A stretch of DNA of 64,000 nucleotides. Origin: Sulfuriferula sp. Lineage in GTDB: Bacteria; Pseudomonadota; Gammaproteobacteria; Burkholderiales; Sulfuriferulaceae. Positions 32,522 to 42,474 of this stretch are shown piece after piece. The stretch covers positions 1 through 64,000 of the forward strand of contig JABFSE010000012.1 in assembly GCA_013140765.1 (NCBI GenBank), given 5' to 3'. Made by a program: the position numbers and the translations under genes. Within the stretch, counting starts at the first letter, position 1. Each line of letters begins with the position of its first letter. The notes beneath the pieces were generated by a model. It had not been told where the DNA came from and did not search any database. It saw only the letters and a list, made by a program, of their open reading frames with translations.

Positions 32522-34002
32522 TTTTCAACTCCAGATTGTTGCGCCGCAATAGTGGTAGATGGCGTATTCATGCCGCCGCCCATCGCTTGATAAAATGCTA
32601 CCGTGTCAGTTAAACGTTGTGTTTGTGCGGCGACCAACGCAATTTGCGTTTGTTGTGCTTGCTGTTGCGCCGTCAATAATTGTAAATACGTTGCGCTACC
32701 GATTTTGTATTGCTGTTGCACCAGATTTAACGCCGCCTGTGCTGATTGATAAGCCTGTGCCTGCGCTTGCAAAATTTGCGCGTCGCTGTCTAGCACTTGC
32801 AATACATCAGCCACATTGCGGAACGCTTGCAAGACGGTGACGCGATAATTTGCCGCCGCCGCATCAAAGCTCGCTTCTGCACCTTTAATCCCTGCCTGCA
32901 AACCGCCATTAAACAAAGGTTGCACCAACTGGCTTGCTAACCCCCAGACGATAGAGCCCGCACCAAACAAACTCGAAGCCGCCAAGGCTTGCGAACCTAA
33001 ATTAGCCGACAAATTGATTTGCGGATAAGCACTCGCCACTGCCACGCCATATTGCGCACTCGCCGCGTGAAATAGTGCTTCCGAAGCCTGAATATCGGGC
33101 CGCTGACGCACTAACGCAGACGGCACAACCAAAGGTAGTGCTGTCGGCAACTGAAAATCAGCCAAAGTAAATTGCGGCAACTGCGCTTCAGCAGGCGTTT
33201 TATCTATCAACGTCGCCAACAAAGTGCGCGTCTGTGCCAGCCTGTTTTGTAATGCGGGGAGTGTCGCTTGCGTTTGCGCCAACAAAGTTTGCAAGCTCAA
33301 CACATCGCCCTGCGCAATCGCGCCGAGTTGATAGCGTTTTTGCGCAATGTCTAATTGCTGTTGCTGCGCGGCAATAATTGCCATCGTCGCTTTAATCTGT
33401 GCATCATACTGTGCCTGCGACATCGCCGTCGTCACCACATTTGCCGCCAAGGTTAATTGCGCACCTTGCAGTTGATAACGCTGATAATCCGCTTGCGCCG
33501 CGTAACCCTCTAACGCACGACGATTGCCACCGAACAAATCGAAATTATAAGTAACGTTGACACCCGCGTTATATATCTCATAAATCCGCTCACCGCCCGC
33601 CAAACCTATGCCCGAATTATTTGACTTTTGCTTCTGTGCGCCCAGCTTTGCACTCACCAAAGGATAACGCGTCGCGCCAGACTGGGCGGCATAAACTTGT
33701 TGCGATTGACGCAAAGTTGCCTCCGCCGCCGCCAAGCTAGGGCTAGATGCCAACGCCTGTGCCACCAACGTATTTAATTTATCAGAATGAAATGCGTACC
33801 ACCAAGCCACTGATACCGACGGAGCAAGCTGGAATTGTTGCGCCTCGCCCAAGGGTAAATCCGCCGCTACCGTTGACTTGAGCGGCTGTTGTTTATACGT
33901 CGCCACTGCAGGTGCGGCAGGCGCGTTAAAATCAGGTCCGACCGCCGTACACGCGACTAACGGCAAAGTCGCCAGCACAGCAGTTAATAAACGTGTATTC
34001 AT
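32518..34002 (-). CDS. NodT/OprM-family outer-membrane efflux lipoprotein
   Basis: Lipobox LVAC from MNTRLLTAVLATLPLVACTAVGPDF; TolC-like repeats. Confidence 0.88.
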   Translation of the reverse strand: MNTRLLTAVLATLPLVACTAVGPDFNAPAAPAVATYKQQPLKSTVAADLPLGEAQQFQLAPSVSVAWWYAFHSDKLNTLVAQALASSPSLAAAEATLRQSQQVYAAQSGATRYPLVSAKLGAQKQKSNNSGIGLAGGERIYEIYNAGVNVTYNFDLFGGNRRALEGYAAQADYQRYQLQGAQLTLAANVVTTAMSQAQYDAQIKATMAIIAAQQQQLDIAQKRYQLGAIAQGDVLSLQTLLAQTQATLPALQNRLAQTRTLLATLIDKTPAEAQLPQFTLADFQLPTALPLVVPSALVRQRPDIQASEALFHAASAQYGVAVASAYPQINLSANLGSQALAASSLFGAGSIVWGLASQLVQPLFNGGLQAGIKGAEASFDAAAANYRVTVLQAFRNVADVLQVLDSDAQILQAQAQAYQSAQAALNLVQQQYKIGSATYLQLLTAQQQAQQTQIALVAAQTQRLTDTVAFYQAMGGGMNTPSTTIAAQQSGVEK

Positions 34003-34003
34003 A

Positions 34004-34570
34004 TTACCTCTTGATTTCTGTGCACAATGCACACATAGCCACAGCCGTGCTATCTGCTGGTGGGAACGCATTAAAACTGCTCAATTTATCCAGCAACTTA
34101 CGTTGCAAAGTTTCCATCTGGCTCTTTTCAGCCGTACTAAAATCCTGCCAAATCGCCTCATATACCGCCCATTGTTTAGGCATTACCGCCTCGACCAAGG
34201 CGACACCTGCCTCGGTCAACGTCAATATCATTTTGCGCCTATCCTCAACATGCTCGCGCCGACTGAGCCAACCCTTAGCCACCATTTCATCAGCAAATCG
34301 CGTGATATGCGTACGTGACGAACTCAATACATAACTTAAATCGCTAGGGAAAATATACCGCTCCGTACTCGAATAAATCATCACCAGCGCAGTCCATATC
34401 GTGTCGTTGATACCGTAAGGCTGGAGATTATGATTCATCAGCTCCTGCAACTTTTTCGTTACCATCATCTGCATACGCGACAACATCACCTCTTGACGTG
34501 GTTGCCCAGCCAGCTGTTCCGCCACATTATCCAAACGCTGCTCAAAAACAGCCAAACATTGATTAACCAT
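34004..34570 (-). CDS. MarR-family transcriptional regulator
   Basis: wHTH (SSRTHITRFADEMVAKGWLSRREHVEDRRKMILTLTEAG); abuts the outer-membrane gene. Confidence 0.88.
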   Translation of the reverse strand: MVNQCLAVFEQRLDNVAEQLAGQPRQEVMLSRMQMMVTKKLQELMNHNLQPYGINDTIWTALVMIYSSTERYIFPSDLSYVLSSSRTHITRFADEMVAKGWLSRREHVEDRRKMILTLTEAGVALVEAVMPKQWAVYEAIWQDFSTAEKSQMETLQRKLLDKLSSFNAFPPADSTAVAMCALCTEIKR

Positions 34571-34597
34571 CCCACACCACCCTTAAACTAACTCAGT

Positions 34598-34621
34598 TAA
34601 TAGTAACCTACGTTACTATTA
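34598..34621. promoter_or_regulatory. Putative MarR operator: perfect 10-bp inverted repeat
   Basis: TAATAGTAAC-CTAC-GTTACTATTA, 28 bp upstream of the marR start. Confidence 0.65.
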
Positions 34622-34652
34622 TGCGTCAACCACGCTTATATTAAATAAAAAC

Positions 34653-34680
34653 TTGACACATACATACCAGTCGGTATCTA
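34653..34680 (+). promoter_or_regulatory. tetR promoter with embedded putative TetR operator ATACC-AGTC-GGTAT (34664-34677)
   Basis: TTGACA at 34653-34658, TATCTA at 34675-34680; perfect inverted repeat in the spacer. Confidence 0.6.
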
Positions 34681-34688
34681 ATTGCCTC

Positions 34689-35303
34689 ATGGAAACGACA
34701 AACCCCGACTTGACGCGCAACAAACTACTCAACGCCGCTTTCTGTGAAATGCACAGGCAAGGCTATCAAGGCACGAGCATTGCCGATATTTTGCAACAAA
34801 CCGCTTTGACCAAAGGTGCGCTATACCACCATTTTCCCACTAAGCACGCACTGGGCTTGGCCGTCATCGACGAAGTTATCGCACCTTTTTTAAGCCAGAA
34901 GGTCATCCGCCCCTTGTATGACAGCCCCACCCCAATTACCACCTTGCTAGACATACTTAGCCGTGCAGGCGAATTAGGTGATGAAGGCATCATGCTAGGC
35001 TGTCCGCTCAATAACCTCATGCAGGAAATGAGCCCGCTAGACGAGCAATTTAGGCATCAGTTAAATAATGTATTAGAAATCTGGCAGTTAGCCCTACACG
35101 ATGCGCTGATAACAGGGCAACAACAAAAAATAATCAAACCTGATATAGACATTGCCGCCGCCGCATTATTTATCGTTTCAGCTTGGGAAGGCTGTTATAG
35201 CATTGCCAAAAACAAGCAATCGCCAGCCGCTTTTAAGTCATGTATGACGCAATTAAAAAGCTATATACATAGTTTATGTTTAAGAGACCTTTGCACGACG
35301 TAG
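34689..35303 (+). CDS. TetR-family transcriptional regulator; C-terminus altered by MITE insertion
   Basis: TRNKLLNAAFCEMHRQGYQGTSIADILQQTALTKGALYHHFPTKHALG; last codons and TAG lie in the MITE. Confidence 0.88.
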   Translation: METTNPDLTRNKLLNAAFCEMHRQGYQGTSIADILQQTALTKGALYHHFPTKHALGLAVIDEVIAPFLSQKVIRPLYDSPTPITTLLDILSRAGELGDEGIMLGCPLNNLMQEMSPLDEQFRHQLNNVLEIWQLALHDALITGQQQKIIKPDIDIAAAALFIVSAWEGCYSIAKNKQSPAAFKSCMTQLKSYIHSLCLRDLCTT

Positions 35304-35423
35304 CGAGCGCAGTCCAAATGAGGCGGAAATCAGCGAAAAAGCGGAATGTACAAGTAGTACATGAGCATTTTGAGCTGAGTTCCAACGAAGTATGAATAAG
35401 CGCAGTCATCGTGCAACGGTCTC
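35284..35423. mobile_element. MITE copy 2 (140 bp) with 5-bp target duplication TTTAA (35279-35283 / 35424-35428)
   Basis: Same termini and interior as the copy at 3984-4124. Confidence 0.9.
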
Positions 35424-35467
35424 TTTAAGTGATTTTGACTAAACAGCACCTTGTTTAGTTATAAGTA

Positions 35468-35493
35468 CGGCATAGTTCATCATGCCGATTTTT
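35468..35493 (+). terminator. Possible tetR terminator
   Basis: CGGCAT-AGTTCATC-ATGCCG followed by ATTTTT. Confidence 0.4.
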
Positions 35494-35494
35494 A

Positions 35495-35516
35495 AGATAC
35501 CAAATGGTTGGTATCT
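35495..35516. promoter_or_regulatory. Second putative TetR operator, upstream of the CMD-family gene
   Basis: AGATACCA-AATGGT-TGGTATCT; shares the ATACC/GGTAT half-sites with the site in the tetR promoter. Confidence 0.6.
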
Positions 35517-35536
35517 GTTATTTTTAGGAGCTGAAA

Positions 35537-36067
35537 ATGTCATTACTGCACACATCCACCCCAGAAAACGCAACAGGACAAGTCAAAGAAATATACGACC
35601 AAATCACCGCCGCATTTGGTCACGTTCCCAACGCCCTACAAACTCTCAGCACCAGCCCCGCATTATTGGCAAAGCAATGGCAAACTATAGGTTATTACAT
35701 GCAGCATCCGCATTTGAGTTTTAATCTACTCGCCATGTTGCGCATGTTAATTTCAGAAAAAACAGGCTGTCATTACTGCGTCGGTTTTAATGCCGCCATG
35801 CTCGTCAACATGGGCGGTGTCAGCCTAGAGCAAATCGCCGCCACTAAACAAGATCCACAAAACGCACCCTTGCCCGCTGGCGAATTAGCCATGTTGTTAT
35901 TCGTGCTACGCGCCACGCAAGGCACGCCTGCGACAGCTGACGACATCGCCCAACTAAAAGCCGCAGGCTGGAACGATACCGACATCTACGACGCACTCGC
36001 ACATGGCGCATCCATGGTTGCCACTGATATTATTTTTAACACCCTAGGTATCAACAACGATTTTTAA
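35537..36067 (+). CDS. Carboxymuconolactone decarboxylase / AhpD-like peroxidase family protein
   Basis: EKTGCHYCVGFNAAMLVNMG CxxC motif of the CMD family. Confidence 0.83.
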   Translation: MSLLHTSTPENATGQVKEIYDQITAAFGHVPNALQTLSTSPALLAKQWQTIGYYMQHPHLSFNLLAMLRMLISEKTGCHYCVGFNAAMLVNMGGVSLEQIAATKQDPQNAPLPAGELAMLLFVLRATQGTPATADDIAQLKAAGWNDTDIYDALAHGASMVATDIIFNTLGINNDF

Positions 36068-36079
36068 CACCGCAAACAC

Positions 36080-36109
36080 CCTAGACGCAATAGCAGTGCG
36101 TCTAGGTTT
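36080..36109 (+). terminator. Terminator after the CMD-family gene
   Basis: CCTAGACGCA-ATAGCAG-TGCGTCTAGG followed by TTT; perfect 10-bp stem. Confidence 0.6.
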
Positions 36110-36288
36110 AACATACTGATTTTTATCAGCACCCATGTCATGAACAGATTGCGCTATCAATCCAACTGCCATAAACTGATCATTAAGTTAGTCGTTTATT
36201 CATCGTGAAGCATTATTAGCTGACTGGGAACTAGCTATCACTGGACAGACTCCGTTTGCAATAGAACCACTCCGATAGAGAGGTATAT

Positions 36289-36531
36289 ATGGAATTAGTT
36301 ACTCACGCAGTGCCTAGGGAAGACTTTACTTTAGAGCTCTGGTTTAACACAGGCGATCATCGTTTATTTGATGCCAGCCCCTATCTTACACAGGGTGTAT
36401 TTACACGACTACAGGACATCAACTTATTCAAGCAAGCATTCGTTGCACTAGATACCGTGTGCTGGCCAGGCGACTTAGATATTGCCCCCGAAACACTGTA
36501 TGACCGCTCATTACCATTTGATGCGCCCTAA
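36289..36531 (+). CDS. DUF2442-like small protein
   Basis: 80 aa; LWFNTGDHRLFDASPYL...FKQAFVALDTVCWPGDLDIAPETLYDRS. Confidence 0.7.
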   Translation: MELVTHAVPREDFTLELWFNTGDHRLFDASPYLTQGVFTRLQDINLFKQAFVALDTVCWPGDLDIAPETLYDRSLPFDAP

Positions 36532-36550
36532 CAGGCAGTGCGCACCCCCA

Positions 36551-39082
36551 TCACTTTCGCAGGCGCAAATAAATCTCTGGTAATTTTTTAGGCAAGTCGT
36601 TAATGCTATCTAGCACCAAATAGTGTCCAGGACCAAAGATCTGCGGTAAATACTGGCTACCTGCCGCATCCAGCGTAATACAGAATGGATGCACACCTTT
36701 ATCGACGGCTTCTTTCACTGCCATGCGCGTGTCTTCGTGCAAATAGCGTTCATCGCCACCGTCATCATAATCAGCGGGGCGACCATCGGACAAAATCAGC
36801 AACAATCGGCGTTGTGACGGTGCGAGTGCGAAGGCTTCGACAGCATGACGTATCGCCGCACCCATACGCGTTGCTAGTCGCCCAGACAGCCCACCCAATA
36901 CCGCACGGGTATGCGCGGTAAATTTATCGTTAAAGCCTTTAATCGTGTAATAACTGACATTGTCGCGGTATTTAGACGCGAATCCTGCCAAGCTGTAAGG
37001 ATCGCCCACTTCTTCCATACTCTCTGCAAACAACAACATCCCTGCCCGCAAACCATCCACCACGCGCCCGCCACCTTCGGCGTTGGCCTGCATAATTGAG
37101 GTGGAAATGTCTGCCAACAAAGTCACTGCCGTATCCCGATGTTGCACCACGCGTTGCTTGTAGATATTGGCTTTAGGCGACATGCCTGCACGTTTTTCGG
37201 CGATATAACCGATGGTCGCTTCCAAATCCAGCTCGTCACCATCAAACTGCCTGCGCCTAGGTGCCATACGTGATGGCTTTTGCGTTTGTATGGCGCGTTT
37301 CAAACGTTTCAAAGCGGGCGCATATTGCGTCAAAATTTTACTCGCTTCATTTGCATCTAGCTCAGTCAGCTGTTTTTCCTGCACCCATGCCCAATTACGC
37401 TTGTAGCGATTATCGCGATAATCCCATTCTGGGTACGGTTGCCCTTTTTCACTATACGCCGCCCCCTTGGCGTAGCCTGACACATGCGCTTGTTGCGGGA
37501 TACCCACGCCTACACGCCCGCCCGAACCCGTGGTTTCTTCAGGTGGAATATCGAATTCTGGATCTTCACCTGCGGCTTGTTTGGGGATTTCCTTTTGCTC
37601 TGGATTCGGCTTAATCTCGTTATTTTTAACGGTATCATCTTTATCTTCAGTGCCAGTGCCGAATTCGGCATGGTCCAACACCCGTCGCGGATACACAGGC
37701 CGCGCTGCATTAGGCGCACGTGCAGGCAAATAAGCGTGTTCGCGTTCGGCTAACAAAATAGGCGGCAAAGTGGTTGTTTTGTATAAGCTATTGGCAATGT
37801 TAAACGCATCAACAATACTCGCATCGGCAGATAGTAATGGACGCAATGGCTCAAATTCGGTATGCGCAGGCGCACCTGCCACTAGCCAATCCAACAGTGC
37901 ACGCGCCCAGTCAAAATAAGCTAATGCCGCACCTGTCGGTGGTACTGCCGTCGCGCTCAAAGCCGATAGTCGGGCTAAATAATTAGGGATAGTGGTCGCA
38001 ATTTGCGCATCGACGCGGCTATCTTCGCACACATCGAATATCAGCTGAAAACGCACCATATCTTCACCATACACCGCGAATAAAGGTCGCCAAGTGATGC
38101 GTTGATGCTCGTCTAATGGCGGATGCTCACGCCCAGCGGCGCAGAATAGCGCATCAATATAACGCCATTCAAACGAGTGAAATACCAAATGCCCCGCCGC
38201 GTGAAGCACGCCCAGCATCGCCTCTTCACGGCTAGGCAAGGCAATAGGCAAATACAAAGCCTCGCCGTCGGTCTCGATAAACGCCCGACCTTTATCAGGC
38301 GACCAATTACCTTCCAGCAAATCAAACGCTTGCCCATACCAAGCGTACAAAATCAATTGCAACAACCGCTGATGCTCAGGCGTGCGGAATCCTGGTAAAT
38401 TTTCCAGTAACAACGCCAGACTTTCCTCGGATTCCAGCTTGAAAAAAGCCTCGCCACGCAACCGCCCAGCTTGCAAAATATCCGCGCCACGCTTTGCCCA
38501 GGGCAAAACTGCATCTATCCCCAATAGATTACGCACGCGTATCGCACCCGCTAAATACGTGCCCAAAGCTAGGCGGCGTTTGCTAAATAGCTCCTCGCTA
38601 GGCAGTAACATTTCCTCTACGCCCGCAATGCCAAGCCCGCCTTCCAAATCGCTGACGGCACAGCGAAAATACACCACACCTGAATCTAAATGACGCTCAC
38701 ACCAAATCAGCCCCAATGCCGCCCAACGCGCCTCGCCCGCTACACCCAGCTTAAGATAAGCATCAGGCAATTGCTGCATAAAGCCGTCCACCGCTTTCCA
38801 TGAGCCACGCCAAGCGAGAAACTTCAACGCCTGTTGCGTCCACGGCAACACGCTCTGGCTGGCAATACACGCCGCCTCACTGCCGCGCATAAACGCTTTG
38901 CCTGCATCTCTATCATGCGCGAACAACGCTTTACAGGCTTGCACCCACTGCAACGTCACCGCCTCACCAAACGGCTCTATCACGACCAACGCCGCCTTAG
39001 TATCGCGGTGGGCGACAAAGCTGATTTGTTCTAATTCAACTAAAGTTTGCTGGATAGCGGCGAGCGTGACTAAATCAGACAT
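36551..39082 (-). CDS. VWA-domain protein, CbbO/NorD family
   Basis: 843 aa with C-terminal VWA-like domain (TLLADISTS...LLILSDGRPADYDD). Confidence 0.85.
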   Translation of the reverse strand: MSDLVTLAAIQQTLVELEQISFVAHRDTKAALVVIEPFGEAVTLQWVQACKALFAHDRDAGKAFMRGSEAACIASQSVLPWTQQALKFLAWRGSWKAVDGFMQQLPDAYLKLGVAGEARWAALGLIWCERHLDSGVVYFRCAVSDLEGGLGIAGVEEMLLPSEELFSKRRLALGTYLAGAIRVRNLLGIDAVLPWAKRGADILQAGRLRGEAFFKLESEESLALLLENLPGFRTPEHQRLLQLILYAWYGQAFDLLEGNWSPDKGRAFIETDGEALYLPIALPSREEAMLGVLHAAGHLVFHSFEWRYIDALFCAAGREHPPLDEHQRITWRPLFAVYGEDMVRFQLIFDVCEDSRVDAQIATTIPNYLARLSALSATAVPPTGAALAYFDWARALLDWLVAGAPAHTEFEPLRPLLSADASIVDAFNIANSLYKTTTLPPILLAEREHAYLPARAPNAARPVYPRRVLDHAEFGTGTEDKDDTVKNNEIKPNPEQKEIPKQAAGEDPEFDIPPEETTGSGGRVGVGIPQQAHVSGYAKGAAYSEKGQPYPEWDYRDNRYKRNWAWVQEKQLTELDANEASKILTQYAPALKRLKRAIQTQKPSRMAPRRRQFDGDELDLEATIGYIAEKRAGMSPKANIYKQRVVQHRDTAVTLLADISTSIMQANAEGGGRVVDGLRAGMLLFAESMEEVGDPYSLAGFASKYRDNVSYYTIKGFNDKFTAHTRAVLGGLSGRLATRMGAAIRHAVEAFALAPSQRRLLLILSDGRPADYDDGGDERYLHEDTRMAVKEAVDKGVHPFCITLDAAGSQYLPQIFGPGHYLVLDSINDLPKKLPEIYLRLRK

Positions 39083-39101
39083 AAATCTCTCTTAGAATTG
39101 G

Positions 39102-40916
39102 TTACAGCCATGTCACCGCGCCTTCTTCAGCGCTGTGTACGCTCTTGCGCATACCGCCAAACAGCTCGCGCCCCATGCCGTGGCTATTATTAAAACGCTG
39201 GGCTTCGGTTAAATGCGCTTGTGGACGCTCATGCCATTCATCTTCATCTATCAACACATTAAGCGTGCCTATCACGGCATTCAGCCGCAACATATCACCG
39301 CTTTGTATCTTGCCGATAGCCCCATCTGCTAATGCTTCAGGCGTTAAATGTATTGCTGCAGGCACTTTACCCGACGCGCCACTCATGCGCCCATCGGTGA
39401 CGATTGCGACCTTAAAGCCTTTATTTTGCAACACCGACAATGGCGGCGTGAGCTTGTGCAACTCGGGCATACCATTGGCTCGCGGTCCTTGAAAACGCAC
39501 CACGGCAATAAAATCACGTTCCAGCTCACCGCGCTTAAACGCGGATAATAATTCTTCTTGGCTATCAAAAACGATTGCGGGTGCTTCGATAATCTGGCTC
39601 TCCTCGGGCACGGCGGACGATTTAATCACAGCGCGACCTAAATTACCCGTCAATAAACGCAAACCGCCCGATTCGCTAAATGGCGCATTATGCGTGCGAA
39701 CGATACTGACATCAGGCGACTGCGCTGGCAAATCCACCCAAACCAAGGCATCTTCGACCTGAGTCGGGAGCTTACAATAATCACTTAAACCATTGCCCGC
39801 CACCGTCGCCACATCAGCGTGCATATAGCCGCCTGCGATAAGCTCGCGTATCACAAATCCCGCCCCGCCCGCTTTTTGGAACTGATTCACATCTGCCGCG
39901 CCATTAGGATAGACGCGCGCTAATAAAGGCGTTGCATCTGACAAATCCGAAAAATCCGACCAATCTATCAATATGCCCGCCGCCCGCGCAATCGCCACCC
40001 AATGTATGCAATGATTGGTACTACCACCCGTCGCCAATAGCGCGACTATCGCATTAACGATAACGCGCTCATCAACCAGCTTACCAATAGGCACAAGCTG
40101 TGCCGCGTTCACGTTCGCTAATACCGTGCGCACTGACTCCCGCGTCAACATTTCACGCATATCATTATGCGGATGCACAAATGCCGCCCCAGGTACATGC
40201 AAGCCCATTGCCTCCAGCAACATCTGATTGCTGTTAGCCGTACCGTAAAAAGTACACGTACCAGGTCCATGATAAGCCGCTGATTCAGACGCTTGCAATA
40301 CATCACGCCCGACTATGCCCTGCGCGTATTTTTCGCGCACTTTCGATTTAGACGTATTATCCAGCCCCGTACTCATTGGTCCTGCTGGGACAAAAACACA
40401 GGGCAAATGCCCAAACTGCAGTGCCCCTATTAACAAACCAGGCACAATTTTGTCGCACACGCCCAATAACAAGGCAGCATCGAACACATCATGCGACAAA
40501 GCAATTGCTGTACTCATCGCGATAGTATCGCGTGAAAACAAACTCAGCTCCATCCCAGGCTCGCCCTGCGTAATGCCGTCGCACATGGCTGGCACGCCGC
40601 CTGCCACTTGCGCTGTCGCACCCTGTTTCCAGGCTTCGTCTTTAATCAAGTCGGGATAATTTTGATAAGGCTGATGTGCTGACAACATGTCGTTATAAGC
40701 GGTGACTATGCCGATATGCGGTTTTTTTTCCTCATAAATGCGCAATTTATCACTAGGCGGCATGGCGGCAAACGCATGAGCCACGTTCGCACACCCCATA
40801 CGCGCATCACCACGCGGGCGTTGCAACATCTGGTCTATACGTTGCAAATAGGCTTTGCGTGTGGGAATACTGCGTTCACGGATACGTTCAGTGACTTCGT
40901 ACAATACGTGTTTCAT
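39102..40916 (-). CDS. edd: Phosphogluconate dehydratase
   Basis: IlvD/Edd family: GIVTAYNDMLSAHQPYQNYPDLIK; MSGASGKVPAAIH; start set at MKHVLYEV. Confidence 0.92.
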   Translation of the reverse strand: MKHVLYEVTERIRERSIPTRKAYLQRIDQMLQRPRGDARMGCANVAHAFAAMPPSDKLRIYEEKKPHIGIVTAYNDMLSAHQPYQNYPDLIKDEAWKQGATAQVAGGVPAMCDGITQGEPGMELSLFSRDTIAMSTAIALSHDVFDAALLLGVCDKIVPGLLIGALQFGHLPCVFVPAGPMSTGLDNTSKSKVREKYAQGIVGRDVLQASESAAYHGPGTCTFYGTANSNQMLLEAMGLHVPGAAFVHPHNDMREMLTRESVRTVLANVNAAQLVPIGKLVDERVIVNAIVALLATGGSTNHCIHWVAIARAAGILIDWSDFSDLSDATPLLARVYPNGAADVNQFQKAGGAGFVIRELIAGGYMHADVATVAGNGLSDYCKLPTQVEDALVWVDLPAQSPDVSIVRTHNAPFSESGGLRLLTGNLGRAVIKSSAVPEESQIIEAPAIVFDSQEELLSAFKRGELERDFIAVVRFQGPRANGMPELHKLTPPLSVLQNKGFKVAIVTDGRMSGASGKVPAAIHLTPEALADGAIGKIQSGDMLRLNAVIGTLNVLIDEDEWHERPQAHLTEAQRFNNSHGMGRELFGGMRKSVHSAEEGAVTWL

Positions 40917-40935
40917 AGCTATCTCCTTGGCGACA

Positions 40936-41571
40936 TTACACAGTAATTGAACTAGCCACGCGTGCCAACTCGGTGATTTTAGCCCAATCACCTGCCGCAA
41001 CTGCATCCGCTGGAGTCAGCCAAGTACCGCCACACACTGCCACATTAGGCAAAGCCAAAAACTGCGGCGCAGTCTCTACCGTCACCCCCCCCGTAGGGCA
41101 AAATTTCACATCAGTAAACGGTCCCGCAAAACCTTGCAACAGCTTAATGCCACCCACCGCCACCGCAGGAAACAACTTGAGAAAATAGTAATTATCAGCA
41201 TTTGCCATCATGATTTCTGAGCCTGTCGATACGCCAGGCAACAGTGGCAAATCCATAGCGCGACACGCCAACCCAAGCTCACTGGTGTAGCCTGGACTCA
41301 CTGCAAAAGCACAACCGACATCTTTTGCCGCTTGCGCATCCGCCACACTACGCACCGTTCCTGCGCCTAAAATCGCCTCAGGCACTGCTTTGGCTATCAA
41401 TGCCATTGCCGCTAACGCACAAGATGTACGCAAGGTGATTTCTAATACTTTGATACCGCCCGCAAGCAAGGCTTCCGCCATAGGCACGGCATCCTCTAGG
41501 CGATTGATGACGATAACGGGAATCACAGGACCGTAATTTGCCAATGCTAATGTATTCATTTTGTCTGCCAT
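40936..41571 (-). CDS. eda: KDPG/KHG aldolase
   Basis: GGIKVLEITLRTSCALAAM, LGAGTV, FCPTGGVT. Confidence 0.93.
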   Translation of the reverse strand: MADKMNTLALANYGPVIPVIVINRLEDAVPMAEALLAGGIKVLEITLRTSCALAAMALIAKAVPEAILGAGTVRSVADAQAAKDVGCAFAVSPGYTSELGLACRAMDLPLLPGVSTGSEIMMANADNYYFLKLFPAVAVGGIKLLQGFAGPFTDVKFCPTGGVTVETAPQFLALPNVAVCGGTWLTPADAVAAGDWAKITELARVASSITV

Positions 41572-41622
41572 ATCGAGGTTAAATACCAAATACTAAGCAA
41601 AACACGTGCGCAGTTGCCCAGC

Positions 41623-42474
41623 CTATGCAAAATGCGCGCGTATGATTTCCAGCAAAGCCTCGGATAATTCAGGATCATCAGTCACAGGGTTGACCAAAGC
41701 GGCACGGCACGCTTCTAATGGCGACAATCCCGCTGCCATCATATTGCCCGCATAAACCAAAGCACGGGTAGAAGTGGCTTCTTCCAGCCCATGATCTTTC
41801 AAAGTACGCGCACGACGACCTGCGGCAACCAGTTTTTCAACTTGCTCATCACTTAGCTCAGGCACTTCTTTCTTGACAATTTTGCGCTCGATTTCTTCGA
41901 CAGGATAATCAAAATTGATACCGATAAAACGTTGTTTGGTCGAAGGCTTCAAATCTTTCAGCACCGTTTGATAACCCGGGTTATACGAAATAACCAGCAT
42001 AAAATCCTCATGCGCTTCGATTTCCTGACCTTTTTTCTCTAGCGGCAATTGCCGTCTATGGTCAGTCAGCGGGTGAATAATCACCGTGCTATCGGTACGC
42101 GCTTCGACGATTTCATCCAAGTAACAAATCGCGCCTGCTTTCACGGCGCGAGTCAGCGGACCGTCTTGCCAAACTGTTTGCTCACCTTCCAACAAAAACC
42201 GCCCGACCAAATCCGAGCTGGTTAAATCTTCATGACACGATACCGTCACTAACGGACGTTGTAAGCGGTTCGCCATGTATTCTAGAAAGCGCGTTTTACC
42301 ACAGCCAGTCGGCCCTTTAAGCATCACAGGTAAACGGCGTTTATAGGCCGCTTCAAAAATCTCAACTTCATTGTGCTGTGGCTCGTAATAGGGCGCATCG
42401 TCGGCATTTTCTGCCACAGGTTGCTGAATAATATCGCGCTCCACACCGCGTAAACGGTTCAAAAATCCTTTCAT
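41623..42474 (-). CDS. MoxR-type AAA+ ATPase, CbbQ/NirQ/NorQ family
   Basis: [44 protein letters not shown]. Confidence 0.9.
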   Translation of the reverse strand: MKGFLNRLRGVERDIIQQPVAENADDAPYYEPQHNEVEIFEAAYKRRLPVMLKGPTGCGKTRFLEYMANRLQRPLVTVSCHEDLTSSDLVGRFLLEGEQTVWQDGPLTRAVKAGAICYLDEIVEARTDSTVIIHPLTDHRRQLPLEKKGQEIEAHEDFMLVISYNPGYQTVLKDLKPSTKQRFIGINFDYPVEEIERKIVKKEVPELSDEQVEKLVAAGRRARTLKDHGLEEATSTRALVYAGNMMAAGLSPLEACRAALVNPVTDDPELSEALLEIIRAHFA

